64,000 bases of DNA. Source: Voacanga thouarsii (taxonomy: Eukaryota; Streptophyta; Magnoliopsida; Gentianales; Apocynaceae). The notes under the pieces are model-generated. The model was not told where the DNA came from, made no database searches, and worked only from the letters and a program-made list of their open reading frames with translations. The translations under genes were made by a program, and so were the position numbers. Shown piece after piece: positions 10,026-22,552 of the stretch (position 1 is the stretch's first letter; each line of letters opens with the position of its first letter). The stretch is taken from contig JANUWF010002362.1 in the NCBI GenBank assembly GCA_026120185.1, positions 496,001 to 560,000 on the forward strand, read 5' to 3'.

Positions 10026-12150
10026 TGCAACACCCTAGTACCTACATACCACAAAAGGGGCGGGGATGTTGTCCCACCCTTATGATAAGGGCTCTTTATA
10101 ACTAGGTAATAAAAAATAGAAAGAACAAACTAAGTTCAAAACCTATTGCAACCCAAAGTAATACTTAAACAAGCCTTAGAATAAACAAATAAATCCTCAA
10201 AAAAAGTAAATACAAATAAATCAAGAAATAAGTTCTTCGAGTCTCTAGGTAACTCAATATTCAAGGCAGGATCTTCTTGAAAACGTGACTTAAAACGTGG
10301 TGAGAAATATTTTCCAATAAGTTCTGTGTGTGTTCATGATAAATAAAGAAGCATTTCATGTACATAGCCTTTGAATAAGTCCCAATTAAAATTTGCAAGT
10401 CCAAATAATTAATTTTGAACAATGAGTGGTGTTTTTATTTGCATTTCAAATAAAAGAGTTCATCATTGTAAAGAACTAAACCACTCAGATATAGGCAACT
10501 ATGGAACGCTGCATCATAGCCATGGCCATGAAACCCTGCATCATGATCGCATATTGTGAAAACCTGCATCACAATACAAGTGGGTGATCGGCCTATTGGG
10601 TGAGATACTCCTTCATCTCTACACCTTAACTTAGTGGTTGTCCATTTCAAAGAAAAGCAGTCCACATGGACTGAGTTGCTAGTGTGACCAGACTGACCAA
10701 TAGAACTGACACCTTGTCTAAGCAGAGCTCGTTCCTCAGAGGTGGCCACCTACTAAGAGTCTCACCCTGACCCTTCAAAGACTAATCCCAATAACCTACC
10801 CTTATTGAGTACTCAACATTACGTTTGTCTCACTTGGGAGAAATTCAACAAAGCGTGTTACCTTGAAATTGCAATTATGGTTCCAAATGGTTTAAGATTA
10901 AAATCTGGTTTAAGGAAAATTTAACATTTTGTCATGAAAAACCTTTGCTTGCTTAAAACTATTTTGTTTTAACTGAAGGTGTAAAATATCCATAATTGCA
11001 ACCCAAAGAGTAACTTTACAGTAAACATCACATTTGAGTTGCATGAGCACTTTAGTTCAGCAAACAGTTTCTGCAAGGACTTACTTAATTCTCTTGTCTC
11101 ACGGATAAAAACTCCCAGGGTCCTGATCAAAGAAACCTAGCTGTATATGGGGTAAATACAAAGTACATGTCACTATTAGCCAACAACTGTTGTAGCATAT
11201 ATGCATAAACAAATATATAACTCCAAATTCCAAGTTTCACCAAACTCAGACAAATTCCCATTCAATACCTAAATTATCAAAGCATTAATAGAGTTCGATT
11301 AGCAAAAGCAAGTCAACAATCAATTCGGCCCTACTAATATTCTTTCTTCTTATCATAACTTGTCAAAGCTGAAAGCATAATCCCAAACACCAAGTATTCA
11401 TAATCACGTAGTCAATCCAATATTCACTAATAATGTCATTAATTTCAATTAACAACAACATCCAATAATCTACTACAGGCACTGTTCATTAAGGCTAAAC
11501 AATATGTTCTTTAATAATTAGTAAATGAATATAATTGTTTGTGATATAAAATTATAATTTTAAAGGTAATAAACTTCATCTCACATATAAAAATTGGTAA
11601 ACTATATGTATATGTTCTTTTAGAAAATAGTGACTAGTTAATAGCTGCAAGATATTAATAAATAATCCTTCCATCCTAAAAAGGATATCAATATAGCAAA
11701 TGACACACAGATTAAGGAATTGTTAAAACTTATATAATTATAATAGAAAATGACTATTATATCCTTAAATAAAAGTAAACCTTCGTTATTTAAATTAGGA
11801 ATACACATATATTTAATGAGTCAAATATTTATTGAGTAGATGAAAGAGGGGTAAATTAGAAATATATGGAATAAATACATTCTTGATTTGTAAAATTGAC
11901 AAGTATTTTAGTACAACAAAAATAAAAATTTTTGACTTCCTTTTTAGGATGGAGGGAGTAGTAGTTTATTAATGCTAAATAATGGTTGTAATATTAATTA
12001 ATATTTGAACATATTAAAGTTTTGGTATCAATATAAGTAATGAAGATACCTTTTGACAATGATGATAGAATAACATAAGTAATGATAATAATATTTGTAA
12101 TAAATATAATATTAACAATAACAATAATAATAACCATAGCAGCAGCAGCA
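10026..12150 (-). repeat. T1 5' LTR, truncated
   Basis: Begins on the plus strand TGCAACACCCTAGTACC and aligns with 1979-3790 of the 3' LTR, apart from a 294-bp MITE plus its 2-bp target duplication (11665-11960). Similarity stops in a trinucleotide run around 12135-12150, where G2-associated sequence begins. About 2.8 kb of this LTR is therefore missing. Apparent ORFs inside it (for example 10435-10749) are in LTR sequence and not supported. Confidence 0.8.
11665..11958. mobile_element. Stowaway-like MITE with empty site in the sister LTR
   Basis: A 294-bp element with inverted ends: left ATCCTTCCATCCTAAAAAGG, right (read inward) CTCCCTCCATCCTAAAAAGG, differing at two positions. It is flanked by TA at 11663-11664 and 11959-11960. 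The T1 3' LTR has the uninterrupted sequence aataaatagtagtttatt at about 3610, so TA is the target duplication. Terminal sequence and TA target are those of Tc1/mariner-derived Stowaway MITEs. It has no coding capacity. It inserted after the two LTRs were made. Confidence 0.95.
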
Positions 12151-12544
12151 TCACTTTTCTAGGCAGAAACATTTTGATACTGTTTATAGAATTTTGGACG
12201 AAACTTTTAGATGCAGAGTCATCCAAATTACTCAATCCAAATTTCTGAAGACTTAATACTTTGAAATCTGTTTGCTTGTGTGCTTCAAGGTTGAAATAAA
12301 TTGAATCATAAGGTAAAGAAGACATAAGAATTTGCACAATATATCTTAACAAACGATTCCTAGTCTAAAGTTCTTTTACAAGGATTTCATGATCTTGTGA
12401 GCTCTTAGGTTAAAGTTGTACTTGATCAATCACCACTTTGGATTTCATTTCCTTAAGAGCCGCTTAGCAACCTTATTTGTATGCCTTGAAAGAAATGAGG
12501 TCAAACATGTCCTATCACATGTAAGTTACACAAGTTAGTCCTCA
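12151..12544. other. Junction segment between T1 and G2, unassigned
   Basis: Between the end of T1 LTR similarity and the first recognisable G2 pol codons. It should hold integrase of G2 but I cannot align it. A minus-strand frame at 12014-12352 runs across the T1 microsatellite into this segment and is a chance fusion. Confidence 0.4.
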
Positions 12545-13441
12545 TCAATGTTTATCATAAGTCAAAACACAGGAGAATGCCCTTAGGGCTAACACTTTTA
12601 GTATGCAAAGTCTACTCTCTTTAAATAAAAACCCATCATGCCTATAAAATTTTTGGAAGGCAAATTTTTCACAAGCATGATAAATCTCTCCAAAATAATC
12701 ATCATTAGCATATAAGTCCTTAATAAGCTCAAAACTAAGCAAGTTTGCATCCAAGGAATTTAAAAGCACATACTTGCGAGATAATGCATTGGCTACTACA
12801 TTATCCTTACATTTCTTGTATTTGATCACATATGGAAATGTACTAATGAACTCCATCCGCTTGGTATGCCATTTGTTCAATTTTTGTTAGCTTTTAAGGC
12901 ACTTTAACATTTCATGATCAGTATGGATGATAAATTCCCTAGGTAACAAATAATGTTGCTAATGGTGCAAAGTCCTAACTAATGCATATAATTCCTTGTC
13001 ATAAGTGAAATAATTCAAGGGTGCTCTCAATAGCTTCTCACTAAAATATGCAATAGGTTTTTGATCATGAGCTAATACAACACATATTCCTATTCCACTA
13101 GCATCGCATTCCACTTCAAAAGCCTTCTTAAAGTTAGGCAAGGACAACAATGGAGTTTTACTCAATTTTGATTTCAAAGCAATGAAAGTCTTTTTTTGTT
13201 CTTCCCCCCACCTAAACCCTACATTCTTTTTTATTACTTTAGTCAACGGGGCAGCTATTGTGCTGAAGTTTCTAATGAAATGCCTGTAAAAATTGGCTAA
13301 CCCATGAAAACTTCTTACCTCAGCCACAAATGTAGGTGTTGGCCAATCTTGTATTGCCTTGACCTTCTCTTCATCAACTTCAATACCCTTCAAACTTGCA
13401 ACATAATAAGAAATGTTATCTGTTCCAAACAAAATGAGCAT
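12545..13441 (-). pseudogene. G2 RNase H and connection region
   Basis: Two frames. 12959-13441 carries the RT thumb/connection ([15 protein letters not shown]) and the start of RNase H ([12 protein letters not shown], then [21 protein letters not shown]). 12545-12880 carries the RNase H end ([20 protein letters not shown]) and the linker to integrase (SRLCIL). RNase H removes the RNA strand during reverse transcription. An interruption at 12881-12958 and missing downstream integrase make it non-functional. Confidence 0.85.
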
Positions 13442-14215
13442 TTTTCAAAGTTCGCATATAACCTTTCTCTTCTAAGAGCAATAAGCACACTTTTAAGATG
13501 ATGCAAATGATCTTCATAAGTTTTGCTGTAAATTAAAATGTCATCAAAATACATCATAACAAATTTTCCAATATATTCTCGCAACACATAATGCATCAAT
13601 CTCATGAAAGTACTAGGTGCATTTGATAACCCGAATGGCATCACAAGCCACTTATATAACCCTGTTTAGTCTTAAATGCAGTTTTCCACTCATTACCTTC
13701 CCTAATCCTGATATGATGATATCTGAATTCAAATCAATTTTTGAAAGTACACATGATCCATACAATTCATCCAATAAATCATCAAGCCTAGGGATAGGGT
13801 AACGGTATTTTACAGTTATGTTGTTAATGGCCTTGTAGTCAACATACATTCTCCATGATCCATCTTTCTTAGGCATCAACAACATTGGAACCACACTTGG
13901 ACTCAAACTCTCTCGAACATGGCCTTTCTTGAGCAACTTCTTAACTTGCTTTTGTAGCTCCTTAGCTTCTTCAAGGTTGCATCTATAAGCTAGTCTGTTT
14001 GGAATGATAGCCCCCATGATGAAATCAATATGATGCTCTATTCCTCGAATAGGTGGCAATCCTTCGAGTACTTCTTTTGGAAATACATCTTGAAATTCTT
14101 CAACAAGACCTGAAATTACACAAGGTAAAGAGAGAGCAGTTTTATTAGTAGTTACAAAAATCCCATTACAAATTAAGAGATACACTGGTTTCTTAGCTTT
14201 AATAGCTTCTACCAC
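13390..14215 (-). pseudogene. G2 reverse transcriptase
   Basis: 13652-14215 encodes the RT fingers (LLMPKKDGSWRMYVDYKAIN, RYPIPRLDDLLDEL, SKIDLNS). 13390-13644 encodes the palm, with the catalytic YFDD at 13540-13551 ([12 protein letters not shown]). A frameshift or small deletion around 13644-13740 separates them and destroys the region following SKIDL. RT copies the element RNA into DNA inside cytoplasmic particles. The catalytic aspartates are present, but the frame is broken. Confidence 0.9.
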
Positions 14216-14760
14216 CTCTCTCTCTTTTGCAAAGAAATTTACTCATTTCTTATCTCTTCTCTTGTGTTTTCCATCTCTCTTTTCCTTTTCTTCTTTCCTA
14301 GTATTCTCACTCTTGATTTTTTTTCTCATTTTCTTTAACACTCATTTTCTTCTCATTTTCTTTGATCTCTACTTACTTCACTTGGAGACACAGGTAGAAG
14401 AATGAATTTCTTTCCCTCCTTATACATAGTATATGTGTTTTTCTTTCCATCATGCACTACTCCCCTATCATATTGCCATGGTCTCTCTAAAAGTAGGTGG
14501 CCTACTTGTATGGAAACAACATCTCATAGGATCTCGTCCTTATATTTTCCCATATCGAATGCAATCAAGGCTTGTTTATTAACCTTTAATTCCCCACTTT
14601 CATTTAGCCTTGCAACTTGTATGGTTGTGGATGCTTCTTTATTTCCAAGCCTATTTCTTCCATCACACTAGCACTTATAACGTTGGTGCGACTCTTACTA
14701 ATAATTACTCTGCAAGGCACTTGATTGATGAAGCATCTTGTATAAAAGATATTCTCACTT
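14216..14760 (-). pseudogene. G2 protease region and spacer, decayed
   Basis: Reading the minus strand leftward from 14760 gives a protease-like context (CRVIISKSRTNVISASVMEE). The expected aspartic-protease signature Asp-Ser/Thr/Gly-Gly is replaced (ISKSR). A lysine/glutamate-rich spacer with several stops follows before RT. Identification rests on position between gag and RT and on flanking residues, so it is moderate. It is inactive if correct. Confidence 0.5.
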
Positions 14761-14762
14761 TG

Positions 14763-16140
14763 TTAATGATGCTCATCCTCTTTCACTTGCGCACTCAAAG
14801 ATCTCCTAGCTACACCAAGTAATGCACACACCTGACCAACTTCTTCACCTTTTTCACTTGATATTTCTTCTTCTTTTTGAGTTTCTCCTAATTTCTCATA
14901 TTCTTCTTCCTCGGATGAAACCTCACCATAGGCATTGGTATACATCAATTTCTTGACTGGTCATTCGTGTGTCGTATGTCCATATCCCAAACAATGAAAG
15001 CATTTGATATCTCGCCTCCTTAGCTTCTCAATAGTCTTTTCTTTATCTCTATTCCCTTCTTCCCTCGGTTCATTAAATTCCCTAGGTGGCAGCCTTGGGA
15101 CCCTTTCCTTCCTAGGTATCGGCTTAGGGAATTCCTTAGGGGATATAGTTTGTTGGTTCCCTCTACTCTCAAATGGCTTTTTCTTCAATTGCTTTTCTAC
15201 TTTCATAGCCATTTGCACCATTTCTTCTAAGGTTTCATATGAATGTAATTCGACTACATTGGCTATCTCCCGGTTCAATCCACTTAGAAATCTCGCTTTA
15301 GTAGCACGTAGATCTTCACTAATAACTGCCCTCATCATTAGTACCTCAAGTTCTTTGAGATAATCTTCAACATTTTTATTCCCCTATCTTAGTACTTGAA
15401 GCCTTTGATATAGCTCAATATAGTAGTGATGTGGTACAAACCTTGCCCAAAATGAGTTTTTTCATCAATTCCCATGTTCCAATGGCATTTTCTCCCATTC
15501 TCCTTCTAGTAGTCAAAACATGCTCCCACTATACCAATGCATAGTCTGAAAATCCAAATACTACCAATTTCACTTTATTCTTCTCACTATAATATTTGCA
15601 ATCAAATAGAATTTTCATTTTCTTTTCCCATTCAAAATGTCTCGGGATCACTTTTCCCCTGGAATTGTGGTACCTCTATTTTGATGTTTTCAAGTCCTAG
15701 TGTCCCTCATTTTCATCTCTCTTCCTACTTCTCATCCATTATCTCTCTTCCTACTCAAATTCCCTCTCAATATTTTTTCTGACTCCCCTTATAAGATTCT
15801 CACAAAATCTCCCTCGGCCTCTTCCTCTACCTCCTCTCAACTCGTTTCTCTCTCCTCTCATAGGAACTTGTTGATATCCACCAATTGAATATTCATCGCA
15901 TTCTTCTCCAGGTTGGGTATTCACAGGAGGTGTGTTGTAGGCTTTCGGTTGCTCCTGTCCCCTCCTTTAACCGGCGGTAGATGTTTGGCCTTGTTGAGCT
16001 TGGAGTTCGGTCATCTCCCTCCAAATTCCCTCCATACTCCTTTCCAATGAAGCAAGTGTTTCACGAAGATCTCCCGAATCCTCTTGTGGTCTACTTGCTC
16101 CACCAAGATTTAGCCTGGTTGATTCCTCTCCTTGAGTCAT
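14763..16140 (-). pseudogene. G2 gag with zinc knuckle
   Basis: The start is probably the ATG at 16140 (MTQGEESTRLNLGG). A region rich in stops and shifts follows, then an open part at 14961-15338 with the helical end of the gag domain (FLSGLNREIANVVELHSYET) and a CCHC knuckle CFHCLGYGHTTHE. The last cysteine codon is a TGA stop, and reading continues after it at 14763-14948 with an acidic tail (SSEEEEYEKL). Gag would form the particle, and the knuckle binds RNA. At least one stop and several frameshifts make it defunct. Plus-strand frames here (15004-15363 and others) are shadows. Confidence 0.8.
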
Positions 16141-16950
16141 CGTTGGAGTTTAGGTTGATATTTCTGCAAAAAGAGTTAAGAGAACAAATAGAAATTAGCT
16201 TCCTCACTCACTCTCTAAGTGTTGACACTCTACTCTCATGTTTGCGCTTCTTAGCTTTTCCAAATAAGAATCTTTCTTTCTTGCCTTTTCGTTCACTTAA
16301 TGTCTCACTTGTTCAACCAAGGTCCTCCCCAACATCAAAGAGTTTAGTTCACCTTATTCTATTTGCGCTCCTTATTCTTTAATACAAGGTTAGGGTCTTA
16401 GGACAACAAAATTTAGTGAACACTTAGAGGTCAAGAACAAGTAGAGTACAAGGTGTTCACAATATATAACAAGAAGATTGTTTAAGGAGCGCAATGAAAC
16501 AAGACAACAATGTTTACACCAATTCCAAGGAATGAGTACAAGGATATTTGAATTAAGTAGGACAATATGATAAGAAGTGATCTAGGATTATTTTATAGGA
16601 ATAATGCTAATGTTCAAGCCACATTCTTTCTTTGAGACATTTCATTAAGCACATGGTGTTCATAGTGTATATAGTCATTGAGGAATTTTATCAAGCACCT
16701 TATGTGTAAAATCTTCCTATGGAACTTTGCAAGTAAATTTCTTCCCAAACAAGCCTAATATAATCACAACAACAAGAATCAATGTATTCCCAAGGAACTT
16801 TCTTCAATAAGTCATTCCTTTTCCCAAGAAAAACTTAAAATCAAATAAAAATTCATAAGACCCTTTTGGCAAAATTTGTGGTTGCAACTTTTTGTTTTAT
16901 TTCTTACTCTAGGTTTGATAGATCCAAGTTAAGATACAAATCTAAGCTTA

Positions 16951-16970
16951 ATCCTTGCTCTAATACCAAA
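16951..16970 (-). other. G2 primer-binding site
   Basis: The minus strand reads TTTGGTATTAGAGCAAGGAT, containing TGGTATTAGAGC, one mismatch from the usual initiator-Met tRNA site. It lies a few bases from the LTR edge (about 16973) and about 0.8 kb upstream of gag. Confidence 0.7.
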
Positions 16971-16972
16971 TT

Positions 16973-17099
16973 TGATATGAGCTTGAGAGAGAAAGTCTTA
17001 CAAGATCTTAAAGTGGTTTTTGTTTAATTTTATCAAAGTTCAAGGACTTCAAACAAACAAGAAAGGACAAAAAGAGATCAAGAAAGGTAACAAAGAAAA
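16973..17099 (-). repeat. G2 LTR, first part
   Basis: Sequence from tgatatgagcttgagagag outward belongs to the end of the G2 5' LTR. It is cut at 17099 by the T2 solo LTR. Similar A-rich sequence resumes at 22967, which I take as the other half. The outer edge is not found because the second RTE insertion follows. Confidence 0.5.
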
Positions 17100-17167
17100 T
17101 GTGAAACCCCACCTAAAGCCAACCTTAGAGTAAGGGAGTCGGGATGCATATCATATTTTCTTACATG

Positions 17168-17170
<3 letters not shown>

Positions 17171-17228
<58 letters not shown>
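17171..17228. repeat. (AT)n microsatellite
   Basis: About 58 bp of uninterrupted AT dinucleotides, 71 bp inside the T2 LTR start. The T1 and T3 LTRs lack this expansion at the matching place. Confidence 0.95.
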
Positions 17229-17231
<3 letters not shown>

Positions 17232-19035
17232 TGATTTTATGTGCTTTAGAATTATGATTTATAGTTTAGAAGGCTTAGTTATGCTTAATGAGTAGGAAGG
17301 GTAAAATGAGAATTTTTGCTTGAGGTCAAAATAGGAAGATAGCTTGGGGATTAAATAGGAAGAATGTTTGGGAGAGAAAATAAGAGCAAGAGTTGTTGTG
17401 GTTTAGTAGTTAGAGCCTTAGAATTAATCTCTAAGGTCTTGAGTTCAAATCCTATCATTTAAGTTTTTGTCATAATTATTTTAATTTAAGGTGGAATTTT
17501 CGTCCCTTGTATTCCATAAGTAAAAATAGGAGAGTTGTCCTAGGGAAGTCATGAAGGGAATGTCCTAATCCTATTCTTATGTCCTAAAAAGTATTCTTAA
17601 GGGATTCATGTTCTTTTATTTCCTAGCTTACCCTAAATTCCTTACCAATTAAATTTGTTCAATTTATCCAAATCTATGTTTTGATCCCAGAAAATTCAGC
17701 AAGGTTTATTGGCCTTTAAATTTCGAAAGTAATTCTTAGAGGTTGGAGATTGGACTAAAAATAGGGAAGGGGTATAAGGAAGGTTCCCCAAAGAAATTAA
17801 TCTCTATGTTTGGACCTTCAAACTCCACTCCATAGTGTTCATCTTTTCCATGGAAGAAATCTGAAAATTTTCAGATTCTTGGGCAGCCTAGCTTTCGAAA
17901 ACCTTAGCCATCTTCCTTACTCTATTGCTGCCAGAAAAATGGCCAACTCACTTAGCTTGAAGACTGAAATTCTTTACCAAAAACCGGACTGCACAAAGTT
18001 GTGCAAACCAGAAAAAAATTCTGGACAACTTCGATGCATAGCAGACAAAAAACAAGTTGTTTCTTTACCCTTCAAACCAGTAAATTACCTCTGCTTTTCC
18101 TCCATATAGAAGGCTGGAAACCAGCCTTAAAGGACCCTCAAATACCTCTCCAAACCCTCTGCAAATCGGCTGGAACCTTGCAGAAAAACTGAACAGCAAA
18201 TTCTAGCACACAATTCGAGTCTCAACCAGAAAATTCTAGCCTTGCTCCCTCTTCAAGCCTTGTCCGAAAATCACTTCAAACTTCTGTGAGTTTACCTTTG
18301 TTCAGCCATGAACTGAACTCCATTGCCCCTTCCGCTGACCTTACACGATTAGACTCCATAGCCACTCCTCAAATTTCTTCTACAATCACTCCAATCAAAC
18401 TTCCATTTGAAGTTCAAAAATTCCAGCAATTGCTCTATGAAAACAACCTTGGATTAAGCTTCCAAAAACTAGAAATTCTCCCACCATTGAACTCAGAATT
18501 TTGGCCAGCCTTATAGCTCCTTCAACCCTCATTCATTTCAGCAAACCACAGCAAACCAGCCGGCTCCATTGTAGCTCCAAGGAACCTCCATTAATCAAAC
18601 ATCATTACTATATCTTTTACCTTAAAACACTCCATAAATTTCTCCATTTGAATTTCAAACAACCAAATTTCTCTCTTCCCTCTAATCTGAAAATCAAAAT
18701 CCCAGAGCCTCCTCAATCATTCGGTCAACCCCTTCAGCAATTTCATCCAGCAATTCTCTTCATTTTCACTAAGAATACCAAGAACACACACTACCTTTCT
18801 TCAAGCCTAAGACCACTCTAAACACTTCCAATCCCTCCCAAAAATTTCAGAACACACCTACATACTCCCTAGAGTCCATTTCTGGATTTTATAACATCAA
18901 ATCTTGAAAACAAAAATTTGCAATCGGATAAAAAATCAAAATTTTTCTTGAAGTCTCAAGAACATCATCAAGGTAACCAAGAACAACTTTTGTTCATCTT
19001 CTTCCCTTCAATCTTTAACATGTCATACTAATATT

Positions 19036-19052
19036 CTCTTTCTCTCTCTCTC
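19036..19052. repeat. (CT)n tract at a T-family LTR microsatellite site
   Basis: Short CT run followed by cggccgaaatg. The same site is expanded as (GA)n, on the opposite strand, in the two T3 LTRs (49093-49124 and 60159-60232), beside the same ggccga or gccaag flank. Confidence 0.8.
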
Positions 19053-20931
19053 GGCCGAAATGATTGCTACAACTATGACCGTTTTCCTTGTCCTCTCTTG
19101 GACGGTTCAAGCTTCTCAAGCGTGTGGATTTCCTTAAATCTTTATTGAGATAGTCAAAAACCAAGTATTTCTCTTTAATCTTCTCTTCAATTCTAAAGTT
19201 ATGTCTCTTAGATGATGATAGAAAGGGATAGAATATGATTGGGGATTGAGTATATGCTTATGTATGAAGGAGTTGAGATTGGAGCATGAGAATGTTTGGC
19301 CATGGTTAAGCTTTATGAAATTCCTTGTGGATCGATGCATGTTCTTCATGTTATAAGTGAGTATGAATGTTTAAGCATGCTAGATATTATGTCACCTTTG
19401 GTGAATAGGGTATTATGTTCTTATTTTCTTTGAAGCCATGAGTATGATTATGCTTAGTAAAGATTTGGCCATGTGATAGTAAATATGGATTTAAGCCTTT
19501 ATTCATGAATATGATAGTTTGTTGATTGATGTTGGGGTATATGTTCATGATTCTTGTTAGCAATAGGAAAATTATGATCATGACCTTGTTGATCTTAAGT
19601 TATTTTAATTAGTCAATTTTATTACGATAATTAAAATTAATACTATATTTTCCTCCAAAGATTTCGAAAACCCTAGGAAGTTTTGGAATTGGAATATTAA
19701 ATGAAATAGTGATATTTTAGCCAAATAAATGATATCTTTTGTAATATATAAATATTTATATGTGATAATAACAACAAATAAAACTTTTTATATATAAATA
19801 ATAATAGGTAAAATATTAATCTTGTAGGCCATATATTCATAAATATCATATTTATTTGCTAATCAAGATTTAATAAATTTTATTTATTATTAATTTTACT
19901 TATTTTCTATCTAGTAATTATTAATTAAGAGATTAGTAATAATTTAATATTTACTTAAAATTATTATTTAAGAATGACCATTTATTAATATCACCTAGAA
20001 CTTGGGATTCTTCACCAATGAAACCCTAGTTTATTTATTAACAACACTCAAGATTTATTATTTGAGCCTATAACTTCTTAGTAATCATTTTACAATCCCT
20101 AGTTATTTTAAAGCTAGTCTTATTTTATAAAAGCCTTTATCATCTAGCCTTAAAGCTTAGGACATTAGGGTCATGATTGTAATAAGTTGAACTAGGATTA
20201 TTTGTGGAATCGAATATAGCTTGAGTATAACCATATGCCTTGTGTTTATCCTAGGCGAGGTTAGATCAGGTTTAGAAGATTCTTGATTTTGATCAAGCAA
20301 AGGATCAGGTAAGCTCCTGCATAAACTTATTTGATGACAAAAAGGTTACTATGGCAAGCCAAACGCGAAGTGTATGGATACTCATTTTGTAAAGGCAATT
20401 AAGGACTATTTCCTTTCTTGTTCAGTCAAACAAATCATTTGAAAATCAAATAAGTAGTTTTGCACAAACACTGAATTCTTTCTAAAAACCAACATTGACA
20501 CGAATTTTAGAAACTGTTAATTGCTATTTCCAAATAAAGCAATGTTTTATCAGTTTTTTCCTAAGTGGGACAATCAACGTTGAGTATTCGATAAAGGTAG
20601 ACTACTAGAACTAGTCTTTGAAGGGTTAGGGTAAGTTTCTCAGTAGGTGGCTACCTCTGAGGAGTGAATCCTTCCTGGATAGGATGCCAGTCCAGTAGGT
20701 CATGCCGGTCCGAGCTAGCAAGTTTTAGTCATGTAGATTGTGTTTTCGGAGTGGACAACCGGTAAGTTTGGGTGTTGAGAAGGAGGAGTATCTCACCTGG
20801 TAGGCCGATCACCTACCCTTTTGTCAGTCTGCACAGAGTGTGGCATTCTGACCGTTATATGGTTATGGTGCCCAACGTGTGGTAACCCATGGCTACTCAT
20901 TTGAGTGGTTGTATTTATTGTGCACATGTAT

Positions 20932-22552
20932 TCAACGGGAGTCAAGTCCAAGTTCCGAGTGTAGGTAGCCTGGCACTTTCGAACGAAGAGGTTAACCGTG
21001 CATGGATTCGTCGTATTCAGAAGCATGAAGTCCATGATGCCCTTAAAAGGATGAGTCCAAAAAAAGCTGTAGGACCGGATGGTATACCGATCGAGGTTTG
21101 GAAGTGTTTAGGAGATATAGGTATTACGTGGCTGACAAGTCTGTTCAACAAGATATATAAAGTTAATAGGATGCCTACAAGAGTGGAGGAAGAGTACTCT
21201 GATTCCTCTGTACAAGAATAAAGGAGATGTCCAGGATTGTGCCAATTACCGTGGGATTAAACTCATGAGTCATACTATGAAGCTTTGGGAGAGAGTGATT
21301 GAACAGAGGTTACGGGGCATTATACAAATTTCAGATAATCAGTTTGGTTTTATGTCTGGGCGTTCCACTACGGAGGTAATTCATTTATTACGGCAGATGA
21401 TTGAATATCATAGGGAAAGAAAGAAAGATTTACATATAGTATTTATTGACCTGAAAAAAGCCTATGACAGGGTTCCTAGAGAAGTAGTTTGGTGGGTGCT
21501 GGCCAAGAAAGGTGTATCAACAAAGTATATTACTCTCATTAAAGATATGTATGAGGGAGCATGTACAAGTGTAAGGACTGACGCCCGGAGTGACTGCAGA
21601 ATTCCCTATTAATATCGGGGTGCATCAAGGATCAGCGCTTAGCCCTTTCCTCTTTGCAGCCGTTATGGATGAGTTGACCTGTACTATACAGGAGGCTGTG
21701 CCATGGTGTATGTTGTTTGCGGATGATATTGTATTAATTGATGAGACTAGAGCCGGTGTAAATGCTAAATTGGAGTTATGACGGTAGACATTGGAATCCA
21801 AGGGTTTCAGAATTAGTAGGAGTAAAACAGAGTATATGGGATGCAAGTTTAGTGGTAGCAGAAGCATAACCCAGAGTGTAACTTTGGAAGGTAGAGATAT
21901 ACTGTTAGCTGATTGTTTTCGCTATCTAAGATCTATTATTCAGAAAGACGGAGAGCTCGATAGCGACGTTGTACATCGAGTTAAGGCAGGTTGGTTGAAA
22001 TGGAGGAGTGTGACTAGTATTCTTTGTGATCGTAATGCACCGTTGAATTTAAAGGAAAAGTTTTACAAGGCAGTCGTACGACTTGCTTTGTTATATGGTA
22101 CGGAATGTTGGGCAGCTAAAAGGTGTCATATTCAAAAAATGAAAGTAGCTGAGATGCGTATGTTACAGTGGATGTGTTGATATACTAGGAAGGATAGAGT
22201 TAGAAATGAGATCATTAGGGAAAAGGTGGGTGTGGCATCTATTGAGGAAAAGATGAGAGAAAGTCGTCTGCGTTGGTTTGGACACGTTCAGAGAAGATCG
22301 AGGGATGCTCCTGTTAGGGCGATGGAGAGAGTGAGGCAGGATAGGTTAGACAAAGGTAGAGGTAGAGGTAGGCCTAAAACGACATGGAGAGAGGTAATTA
22401 AGAAAGTTATGTCTTTGTTAGATTTGGATGAAAGTATGACAAGAAAGTGGCGAGAGAGGATTCATGTGGATGACCACACATTGCCTGGTGTTGGTTCATG
22501 TAGCCGACCTCAAGTTATATGGGATTAAGGCTTAGTTTGTTGTTGTTGTTGT
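20932..22552 (+). mobile_element. RTE-type LINE copy 1, 5'-truncated
   Basis: A 1621-bp non-LTR element inserted in the T2 LTR. The target duplication atgtat is at 20926-20931 and 22553-22558. The empty site is visible in T3 around 58855 (reverse strand), where cacatgtat runs directly into attttggaaagc. The 3' end is gggattaaggcttag followed by a short (TTG)n tail rather than poly(A), as in plant RTE elements. It is truncated at the 5' end, so the endonuclease is missing. Confidence 0.93.
20934..22528 (+). pseudogene. RTE reverse transcriptase pseudogene (copy 1)
   Basis: Consecutive frames cover the RT and C-terminal domain. 20889-21221 has KAVGPDGIPIEVWK; 21265-21612 has QFGFMSGRSTTEVIHL and VFIDLKKAYDRVPRE; 21590-21781 has [13 protein letters not shown] and the catalytic LFADD (FADD at 21716-21727); 21791-22180 and 22226-22528 carry the C-terminal part ([17 protein letters not shown]). 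The enzyme would prime reverse transcription at nicked target DNA. It is disabled by frameshifts near 21178 and 21590, stops at 21779, 21785 and 22178, and loss of the N-terminal endonuclease. Confidence 0.92.

Larger units (their letters stand above)
1979..12150 (-). mobile_element. T1: Ty3/gypsy element with giant LTRs (T family), decayed
   Basis: Minus-strand element. Its 3' LTR is at 1979-6571, a shrunken internal region at 6572-10025, a primer-binding site at 10007-10023 and a truncated 5' LTR from 10026 to about 12150. The two LTRs align from their shared tgcaacaccctagtacc-like edge through about 1.8 kb of matching sequence. Internally, remnants of integrase, RT and gag are recognisable by alignment to T3. 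Long LTRs, an initiator-Met-type primer-binding site and the pol type suggest a Tekay/Del-like chromovirus (inference). The right boundary is a truncation against G2, so no target duplication can be checked. Confidence 0.8.

Noticed and set aside
12014..12352. 112-codon minus-strand frame
   Set aside because: Spans the junction between the T1 LTR microsatellite and G2-side sequence, so it is a chance fusion.
15004..15363. 119-codon plus-strand frame
   Set aside because: Antisense shadow of the G2 gag coding region with its CCHC knuckle.
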